A program made the position numbers and the translations under genes. A stretch of DNA of 64,000 nucleotides from Deltaproteobacteria bacterium (GTDB lineage Bacteria; Desulfobacterota; Dissulfuribacteria; Dissulfuribacterales; QOAL01), in the NCBI GenBank assembly GCA_015493475.1, contig WGDC01000056.1:1-64000 (forward strand), given 5' to 3'. The notes under the pieces were generated by a model. It was not told where the DNA came from, did no database searches, and saw nothing but the letters and a program-made list of their open reading frames with translations. This document shows, piece after piece, positions 57,322 through 64,000 of the stretch. Every line of letters starts with the position of its first letter. Position 1 is the stretch's first letter.

Positions 57322-60300
57322 GCCGCCCTTTCTTTTTCTGCCGCTACCTTCTGCCTGTTTTTGTCTCTCTCGTCGTAGTATACCCGGCCGGTTCCTGCCG
57401 GTATGAGTCTGCCCATTATTACGTTTTCCTTCAGTCCTCTCAAATGGTCCACCTTTCCCGCTATGGATGCATCAGTCAGGACCTTTGTTGTCTCCTGAAA
57501 GGAAGCCGCGGATATAAAGCTGTCCGTTGTGAGGGATGCCCGAGTTATTCCAAGAAGCAGGGGCTCAGCGGTTGCAGGCTCTCCTCCCTGGGCGAGTATT
57601 TTCTCGTTCTCCTCCTCGAAAACGTGCCGCTCAACCTGTTCGCCAAGCATGAACTTGCTGTCGCCAACGCTGGTGATCTTGACTCGCTTTAGCATCTGAC
57701 GCACTATCACCTCGATGTGCTTGTCGTTTATCTTGACGCCCTGAAGTCTGTAGACCTCCTGGATTTCATCCACAAGGTAACGGGCAAGCTCCTTTATTCC
57801 CTTGACCCTCAACAGGTCGTTTGGATTGAGAACGCCGTCCATAAGAGGTTCTCCAGCGCGCACATAGTCTCCCTCATGCACGGCGATGTGCTTGCCCCTC
57901 GGCACAAGGTACTCCCTCGGCTCGCCATACTCAGGCGTAATGATGATACGGCGCTTGTTCTTCACATCCTTTCCAAAGGATACAACTCCGTCGATCTCTG
58001 AGATTATGGCGTATTCCTTGGGCTTTCTCACCTCGAACAATTCAGCAACACGAGGAAGGCCCCCGGTAATGTCCTTTGTCTTGGTGGTCTCCCTAGGAAT
58101 CTTGGCGAGAATGTAACCAGGCTCAACCATGTCGCCTTCATTTACGGTTATAATGGCCCCCACGGGAAGCTGGTAACGTGCATCGCCCTTGGCCTGTATC
58201 AATTTCTTGGTACGCCCTCTTTCATCCTTTATGGATATCCTCGGCCGGTACTCGGATGCCTTGTACTGGATGACCACCTTGCTTGCCTTCCCCGTAACAG
58301 GATCCACCTTCTCCTGGATGGTTACGCCCTCGATTATATCGCCGAACTTCACCTTTCCACCAACCTCTGTAAGAATTGGAATGGTGTAAGGATCCCACTT
58401 GGCAAGCTTGGCACCCGGCTCCACCATGTCTCCTTCCTTCACGAGGAGCTCAGCCCCGTATATAACCGGGTAACGTTCCCGCTCCCTGCCGTCCGGAGCC
58501 ACGATAATTATCTCTCCGTTCCTGTTAAGAACCACCTCCCTGCCCTCTTCGTTGGTGACAGTGATTATCTTTTCGAGCTTGACACTGCCCACGCCGCTGC
58601 AGCAAATTTCTGCCTGTTCCGCCTTACCACTTGCGGTTCCTCCAATGTGGAAGGTACGCATGGTAAGCTGCGTTCCTGGCTCTCCAATGGACTCAGCCGC
58701 AATGATTCCAATGGCTTCCCCCCTTACAACCATGCTGCCTCTGGCAAGGTCCCTGCCGTAACACTTGGCGCAGACACCAAAGGGGGCACGGCAGGTCAGC
58801 ACGGAACGGATCTCCACCTTGGAAACACCTGAATCCTCAATCTTCTTGGCCTTTGCCTCGTCTATTTCCTCGTTGGCAGGCACAAGCACCTCGCCAGTTA
58901 CCGGATCAACTATGTCCATTAGGGCAACCCTTCCAAGGACCCTTTCAGAGACTCTCTGAATAATTTCTCCACCCTCCATGAGGTGATCCATCTCTATGCC
59001 GTCTATGGTCCCACAATCGTCCATGGTGATGGTTGAATCCTGGGCAACATCCACGAGACGTCTCGTTAGGTAACCAGAATTCGCTGTTTTTAGAGCAGTA
59101 TCTGCAAGCCCCTTCCGGGCACCATGGGTTGAAATAAAGTACTCAAGGACACTCAGACCTTCCCTGAAATTTGCCCTGATAGGGGTCTCGATAATCTCTC
59201 CGGAAGGCTTTGCCATAAGCCCCCTTATCCCCGCAAGCTGCCTGATCTGGTCCTTGCTGCCCCTAGCACCGGAGTCCGCCATGACGAAGATCGGGTTGAA
59301 GCTTGGAATCTCTATCTTGTTCCCGTTATCGTCCTCTACATAATCCTTGGACATGTTCTCCATCATGACCTTCGCCACCTCGTCCGTGGCCCTTGTCCAG
59401 ATATCGATCACCTTGTTATAACGTTCACCATCAGTAATAAGGCCCTCAGCATACTGGTTCTGGACCTCTGATACCTCTTTCTGGGCACGTTCAAGTATCT
59501 CTTTTTTGCTTTCCGGGATCTTCATGTCGTTGATGCTGATGGAAAGACCGGCAAGAGTGGCGTTATAGTAGCCGAGGTCCTTCAGCCTGTCTGCCATAAT
59601 ACAGGTCTTCTTGGGTCCAGCGGCACGGTAGGCCCGGTCTATGAGAGCAGCAAGATCTTTCTTCCTCATGACCTTGTTGATCATCTCAAAGGGCACCTCG
59701 TCCGGGACTATGTCATAGAGAAGAATCCTCCCCACGGTGGTGTCCACGAGATCGTCTCCCATTTTTACCCTGATGGAGGCTTGGAGATCCACGGCCCCTT
59801 CGTCATAGGCGAGTATCACCTCTTCAAGGGAGTTAAACATCTTGCCCTCTCCCTTTGCCCTGGGCCTTTCTCGCGTCATGTAGTAAACCCCGAGTACAAT
59901 GTCCTGGGTCGCAGTTATAATGGGGAAACCGTGGGCAGGAGAAAGTACGTTGTTGGTGGACATCATGAGGACTCTGGCCTCGGTCTGGGCCTCAACAGAC
60001 AGGGGAATATGAACGGCCATCTGGTCGCCGTCAAAGTCGGCATTATAAGCCGAACAAACCAGGGGATGAAGCATTATGGCCTTTCCTTCAACAAGCACGG
60101 GCTCGAAGGCCTGTATACCGAGCCTATGGAGGGTAGGCGCCCTGTTAAGCAGCACTGGATGCTCTCTTACCACCTCATCGAGGGCATCCCAGACCTCAGG
60201 CAGCTCTTTTTCCACCATTTTCTTTGCGCTTTTTATTGTGGAAACAAGACCCTTCTGCTCCAGCTTGTTATAAATAAAGGGCTTAAAAAGCTCGATAGCC

Positions 60301-61415
60301 ATCCTCTTGGGCAGGCCACACTCGTGAAGCTTCAGCTCAGGACCAACCACGATAACCGAACGTCCCGAGTAGTCAACGCGCTTACCGAGAAGGTTCTGCC
60401 TGAAACGGCCCTGCTTCCCCTTGAGCATGTCGGAAAGAGATTTAAGTGGCCTCTTGTTGGGCCCAGTTACCACCCTTCCCCGTCTTCCGTTGTCAAAGAG
60501 GACATCGACGGCCTCCTGGAGCATGCGTTTTTCGTTACGGATTATGATATCAGGGGCATCGAGGTCCTTCAGCCGCTTCAGCCGGTTGTTCCTGTTTATG
60601 ACGCGGCGGTAAAGGTCATTGAGGTCAGAGGTGGCAAAACGGCCACCGTCGAGTGGAACAAGGGGCCTCAAATCCGGGGGCAGTACGGGAATGACGCTGA
60701 GTATCATCCACTCCGGCTTGTTACCAGAACCGCGAAACGCCTCAACAACCCTGAGCCTCTTGCCAAGCTTCTTCCTCTTGGCCTCGCTCTTGGTCTTCTG
60801 CATCTCTTCCCTGAGCTCACGGGAGACCTGATCAAGGTCCAGATGGCTAAGGAGGTAGTGGATGGCCTCCGCGCCTATACCTACCTGAAATTTCTCGCCA
60901 AACTGCTCGTAATTCCTTTGGTATGTCTCATCAGACATGAGCATACCTACTGGGATATCGGGAATCTCCGACTCGGTAACAATGTGTGATTCAAAGTAGA
61001 GAACCCTTTCAAGTTCCTTGAGACTGAGATCGAGCAGGGAGCCTATCTTGCTTGGCAGGCTCTTCAGGAACCATATATGTGCAACAGGGGCCGCAAGGGA
61101 GATATGTGCCATTCGCTGGCGACGCACCTTTGACTGTATGACCTCTACACCGCACTTTTCACACACTATACCCCTGTGTTTCATCCTCTTATACTTGCCG
61201 CAAAGACACTCGTAGTCCTTTACGGGGCCAAATATCTTGGCGCAGAAGAGCCCATCCCTTTCCGGTTTGAACGTCCTGTAGTTGATGGTCTCGGGCTGTT
61301 TGACCTCCCCGTGAGACCTTTTGAGGATAATGTCCGGAGAGGATATGGAAATCCTGACCGCCTTGAAGTTCAAAGGATCCTTGGGTTTTGTAAACAGAGA
61401 AAGAAGATCGTCCAT
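57318..61415 (-). CDS. rpoC: DNA-directed RNA polymerase subunit beta'
   Basis: 1365 residues. The N-terminal zinc ribbon ([20 protein letters not shown]), the active-site [17 protein letters not shown] with its three Asp Mg2+ ligands, and the second zinc site cysteines ([13 protein letters not shown] region) are all present. Start taken at ATG 61415 ([13 protein letters not shown]), with AGAGGTC before it; the longer frame to 61466 lacks family similarity. 86 nt after rpoB and coupled by a 4-nt overlap to a methyltransferase gene. Confidence 0.98.
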   Translation of the reverse strand: MDDLLSLFTKPKDPLNFKAVRISISSPDIILKRSHGEVKQPETINYRTFKPERDGLFCAKIFGPVKDYECLCGKYKRMKHRGIVCEKCGVEVIQSKVRRQRMAHISLAAPVAHIWFLKSLPSKIGSLLDLSLKELERVLYFESHIVTESEIPDIPVGMLMSDETYQRNYEQFGEKFQVGIGAEAIHYLLSHLDLDQVSRELREEMQKTKSEAKRKKLGKRLRVVEAFRGSGNKPEWMILSVIPVLPPDLRPLVPLDGGRFATSDLNDLYRRVINRNNRLKRLKDLDAPDIIIRNEKRMLQEAVDVLFDNGRRGRVVTGPNKRPLKSLSDMLKGKQGRFRQNLLGKRVDYSGRSVIVVGPELKLHECGLPKRMAIELFKPFIYNKLEQKGLVSTIKSAKKMVEKELPEVWDALDEVVREHPVLLNRAPTLHRLGIQAFEPVLVEGKAIMLHPLVCSAYNADFDGDQMAVHIPLSVEAQTEARVLMMSTNNVLSPAHGFPIITATQDIVLGVYYMTRERPRAKGEGKMFNSLEEVILAYDEGAVDLQASIRVKMGDDLVDTTVGRILLYDIVPDEVPFEMINKVMRKKDLAALIDRAYRAAGPKKTCIMADRLKDLGYYNATLAGLSISINDMKIPESKKEILERAQKEVSEVQNQYAEGLITDGERYNKVIDIWTRATDEVAKVMMENMSKDYVEDDNGNKIEIPSFNPIFVMADSGARGSKDQIRQLAGIRGLMAKPSGEIIETPIRANFREGLSVLEYFISTHGARKGLADTALKTANSGYLTRRLVDVAQDSTITMDDCGTIDGIEMDHLMEGGEIIQRVSERVLGRVALMDIVDPVTGEVLVPANEEIDEAKAKKIEDSGVSKVEIRSVLTCRAPFGVCAKCYGRDLARGSMVVRGEAIGIIAAESIGEPGTQLTMRTFHIGGTASGKAEQAEICCSGVGSVKLEKIITVTNEEGREVVLNRNGEIIIVAPDGRERERYPVIYGAELLVKEGDMVEPGAKLAKWDPYTIPILTEVGGKVKFGDIIEGVTIQEKVDPVTGKASKVVIQYKASEYRPRISIKDERGRTKKLIQAKGDARYQLPVGAIITVNEGDMVEPGYILAKIPRETTKTKDITGGLPRVAELFEVRKPKEYAIISEIDGVVSFGKDVKNKRRIIITPEYGEPREYLVPRGKHIAVHEGDYVRAGEPLMDGVLNPNDLLRVKGIKELARYLVDEIQEVYRLQGVKINDKHIEVIVRQMLKRVKITSVGDSKFMLGEQVERHVFEEENEKILAQGGEPATAEPLLLGITRASLTTDSFISAASFQETTKVLTDASIAGKVDHLRGLKENVIMGRLIPAGTGRVYYDERDKNRQKVAAEKERAA

Positions 61416-61501
61416 GAAATAGACCTCTTTTGATTTTTGTAATATAGAATTCCAGGCCGCCCCCATAACCCTGCGGGGGCAGCGTTGCCTTCAGCTCTTA
61501 C

Positions 61502-64000
61502 CTACTCCAGCAGCTCGATATCCATGCACAGGCCCTGGAGCTCCTTCACGAGCACATTAAATGACTCCGGGATACCAGCCTCGAGGAAGTTGTTTCCCTT
61601 CACTATCTTTTCATACATACGGGAGCGGCCCGTCACGTCGTCCGACTTGACTGTCAGGAACTCCTGGAGTGAATAGGCAGCGCCGTACGCCTCCATGGCC
61701 CACACCTCCATTTCACCGAGCCTCTGGCCGCCGAACTGAGCCTTACCGCCAAGGGGTTGCTGGGTAACGAGGGAATATGGACCTGTTGAACGGGCATGTA
61801 TTTTGTCGGAAACAAGGTGATGCAGCTTGAGAATATACATGACACCAACCGTGATCTTCTCCTTAAAGGGCTCACCGGTAAGGCCATTGTACAAAGTTAC
61901 CTGGCCGATTTCAGGCTGGCCGGATTCCTTTAGAAGTTTCCTGATAACCTTCTCATCGGCACCATCAAAAACCGGGGTAGCAATGGGAATCCCGTTTTCA
62001 AGGTGCATGGCGAGCTCTCTAACCTCTTCGTCTGAAAGGCCAGAAATAAGGGCATCCAGCTCATTTTTTGAATATATCTTGGCCATCTTGGCCTTTACCT
62101 TTGATATCTCGTACTTTTTCGCAAGGGCGGCTATCTGCTCTCCGAGCTTCTTTGCGCCCCACCCAAGGTGAACCTCGAGTATCTGTCCCACGTTCATTCG
62201 GGAAGGCACTCCAAGGGGATTCAGAATAACGTCAACAGGGGTCCCGTCCTCAAAATAGGGCATGTCCTCCATGGGAACTATCCTGGAAACAACGCCCTTG
62301 TTCCCGTGTCGGCCCGCCATCTTGTCCCCGACCTCGAGCTTGCGCTTAACCGCAACGTATACCCTCACCATCTTGATCACGCCCGGCGGGAGCTCATCTC
62401 CCTTCTTAAGGCGCTCAATCTTTCCTTCAAAGAATTCCTTTATCCTTGCGAGTTCTGCTTCGTACCATTCGAGGATATCAACAACAAAGGGATCAACCGA
62501 ATTCCTGCCTTCAAGTATCAGGTCACGTAGGCGGTGCAGGGGAACCTTCCGGAGGGACTCTGCCGTAATCTTTTTGCCTGCATCTAGCAAAAGCCTGTGG
62601 CGGGCGTCCTTTATAACCACGGCGGGCTTCTTTCCAACAAGATACTCTTCAAGCTTCCTGAGGGCGGTGCGTCTTATGACGTTAATCTCGTCTTCCTGGT
62701 CCTGCATGATGGAAGCCACTTCCATATCCTCGAGTTTCTTGGCGCGCTCATCCTTTGGGATGCCCTTTCTTGAAAACACCTTGGCATCAACCACTACTCC
62801 CTGTACCCCTGGCTGCACCCTGAGAGAGGTATCTTTCACATCACCCGCCTTTTCACCAAAAATTGCCCTTAGAAGCTTTTCTTCCGGTGAAAGTTGGGTT
62901 TCACCCTTGGGAGTCACCTTGCCTACCAAGATATCCCCGGCCTTTACCTCGGCCCCAATCCTGACTATGCCGGACTCGTCCAGGTTCCTGAGGGCATCTT
63001 CGCCCACATTGGGGATATCCCTGGTTATCTCTTCGCGTCCAAGCTTGGTATCCCTTGCCTCTATTTCAAACTCTTCTATATGAACAGATGTATATACGTC
63101 GTCCTGGACTATCCTTTCGCTCACGATAATGGCATCCTCGAAGTTGTAACCGCGCCAAGGCATGAAAGCCACAACTACGTTCTTTCCAAGGGCCAGTTCG
63201 CCGTATCTAGTTGATGCACCGTCAACCAGGACCTGCCCCTTCTTGACCTTCTGGCCAGGCTCTACAATGGGGATCTGGTTAATGGTGGTGGTCTGGTTGG
63301 ATTTCTGGTACTTGATAAGCTTGTGAATCTCAACTTCAACCGGTTTACCGGTTTCAGGGTCTTCATCATAGCCCACTACGAGCCTGTTCGCGTCAACGTC
63401 CTCTATCCAGCCATCCCTCTTGGCCATGATGGTCACCCCAGAATCCCTGGCAACCGCCTTCTCGATCCCAGTACCCACGATTGGGGCATCACACTGGAGA
63501 AGGGGCACTGCCTGACGCTGCATGTTTGAGCCCATGAGTGCCCGGTTAGCATCATCATTCTCGAGGAAGGGAATAAGACCCGAGGAAACCGAAACCATCT
63601 GGTTTGGAGCAACGTCAATAGCCGTTACCTCCTCGGAAGGCACCATGAGGAATTCGCCCCTGCGCCTAACTCCCACGAAGTCCTCCTTGATACGCCCCTT
63701 GCCGTCAATGGCCACAGTGGACTGGCATACTGTCTCGTTTTCCTCTTGTGAGGCAGTTAGGTAAACAATCTCATTGGTAACCTTCCGGTTTTTCACCCTG
63801 CGGTACGGGGTCTCGATGAAACCATACTCGTTAACGCGGCCATAGGCGCTGAGGGAAACTATAAGCCCTATATTGGGGCCCTCAGGAGTCTCGATCGGGC
63901 ATATCCTTCCGTAGTGGGTAGGGTGAACGTCCCGGACCTCGAACCCGGCCCTTTCCCTTGAAAGCCCACCTGGCCCAAGGGCCGAAAGCCTGCGCTTGTG
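61502..64000 (-). CDS. rpoB: DNA-directed RNA polymerase subunit beta (partial, N-terminus off the window)
   Basis: The frame is open from the window edge for 832 residues to a TAG at 61502. The visible part begins at [20 protein letters not shown], the second half of the rifampicin region; by E. coli numbering His526 and Ser531 are wild type. Further on are [12 protein letters not shown], the [12 protein letters not shown]-type block ([15 protein letters not shown]) and the C-terminal [18 protein letters not shown]. It is transcribed before rpoC. The upstream part lies outside the window. Confidence 0.98.
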   Translation of the reverse strand, partial: HKRRLSALGPGGLSRERAGFEVRDVHPTHYGRICPIETPEGPNIGLIVSLSAYGRVNEYGFIETPYRRVKNRKVTNEIVYLTASQEENETVCQSTVAIDGKGRIKEDFVGVRRRGEFLMVPSEEVTAIDVAPNQMVSVSSGLIPFLENDDANRALMGSNMQRQAVPLLQCDAPIVGTGIEKAVARDSGVTIMAKRDGWIEDVDANRLVVGYDEDPETGKPVEVEIHKLIKYQKSNQTTTINQIPIVEPGQKVKKGQVLVDGASTRYGELALGKNVVVAFMPWRGYNFEDAIIVSERIVQDDVYTSVHIEEFEIEARDTKLGREEITRDIPNVGEDALRNLDESGIVRIGAEVKAGDILVGKVTPKGETQLSPEEKLLRAIFGEKAGDVKDTSLRVQPGVQGVVVDAKVFSRKGIPKDERAKKLEDMEVASIMQDQEDEINVIRRTALRKLEEYLVGKKPAVVIKDARHRLLLDAGKKITAESLRKVPLHRLRDLILEGRNSVDPFVVDILEWYEAELARIKEFFEGKIERLKKGDELPPGVIKMVRVYVAVKRKLEVGDKMAGRHGNKGVVSRIVPMEDMPYFEDGTPVDVILNPLGVPSRMNVGQILEVHLGWGAKKLGEQIAALAKKYEISKVKAKMAKIYSKNELDALISGLSDEEVRELAMHLENGIPIATPVFDGADEKVIRKLLKESGQPEIGQVTLYNGLTGEPFKEKITVGVMYILKLHHLVSDKIHARSTGPYSLVTQQPLGGKAQFGGQRLGEMEVWAMEAYGAAYSLQEFLTVKSDDVTGRSRMYEKIVKGNNFLEAGIPESFNVLVKELQGLCMDIELLE

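Noticed and set aside
59781-60989. 402-residue plus-strand open frame
   Set aside because: It lies fully inside rpoC on the other strand; no ribosome binding site and no protein-like pattern.

Overview
The window looks like chromosome of a Gram-negative, strictly anaerobic bacterium, most likely a Desulfobacterota (former Deltaproteobacteria) lineage. This placement is inferred from gene content, not from a tree: an Hdr/Flx flavin-based bifurcation locus with a probable selenocysteine subunit, MsbA and a Wzm/Wzt polysaccharide exporter (outer-membrane envelope), a PEP-CTERM protein, many lipoproteins with clear lipoboxes, and RecBCD. Genes are densely packed with frequent 4-16 nt overlaps. 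I see no insertion sequence, prophage or CRISPR array.

Layout. 1-5.5 kb: secreted and lipid-anchored surface proteins (FN3-GEVED, FG-GAP, CAP-like/SdrD-B-like), closed by a strong terminator at 5470-5495. 5.5-15.7 kb: a plus-strand, translationally coupled polysaccharide locus (Wzm/Wzt exporter, hexapeptide acyltransferase, LpxL-like acyltransferase, methyltransferase, SurA-like isomerase, two large multi-domain glycosyltransferases). 15.7-19.3 kb, minus strand: WecB-type epimerase, another glycosyltransferase, a YfgM-like TPR protein and a flavin reductase. 19.4 kb: tRNA-Met. 19.7-22.7 kb: PHP phosphoesterase, CarS-like cytidylyltransferase and MsbA behind a good sigma-70 promoter. 22.9-25.6 kb: a c-heme sensor protein and a chemoreceptor. 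25.6-34.5 kb: recC-recB-recD. 34.6-38.1 kb: cooT-thrC, a heavily internally deleted enolase, tRNA-Pro, and an unknown coiled-coil gene preceded by a 23-bp palindrome. 38.2-41.5 kb: PEP-CTERM protein, IlvE, and a nitronate-monooxygenase-like flavoprotein.

41.5-49.2 kb is the most interesting part. It is a minus-strand operon hdrCB(fusion)-hdrA-flxD-flxC-flxB-flxA, resembling the FlxABCD-HdrABC system of sulfate reducers that couples NAD(H), ferredoxin and a thiol/disulfide. The first gene is interrupted by an in-frame UGA in a conserved E-C-G-H context and is followed by a good bacterial SECIS hairpin, so I annotate one 412-residue selenoprotein instead of two ORFs. HdrA is a 1010-residue tandem of two FAD modules.

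49.4-64 kb: an HDOD protein, an OmpA-family lipoprotein, the plus-strand rnr-ligA-acyP run, and on the minus strand rpoB (cut by the window edge), rpoC and a methyltransferase whose start overlaps the rpoC stop.

The two observations most worth checking are the selenocysteine Hdr subunit (UGA at 48492-48494) and the enolase relic at 36342-36926, which has lost three internal blocks yet keeps one open frame, a good ribosome binding site and conserved flanks.
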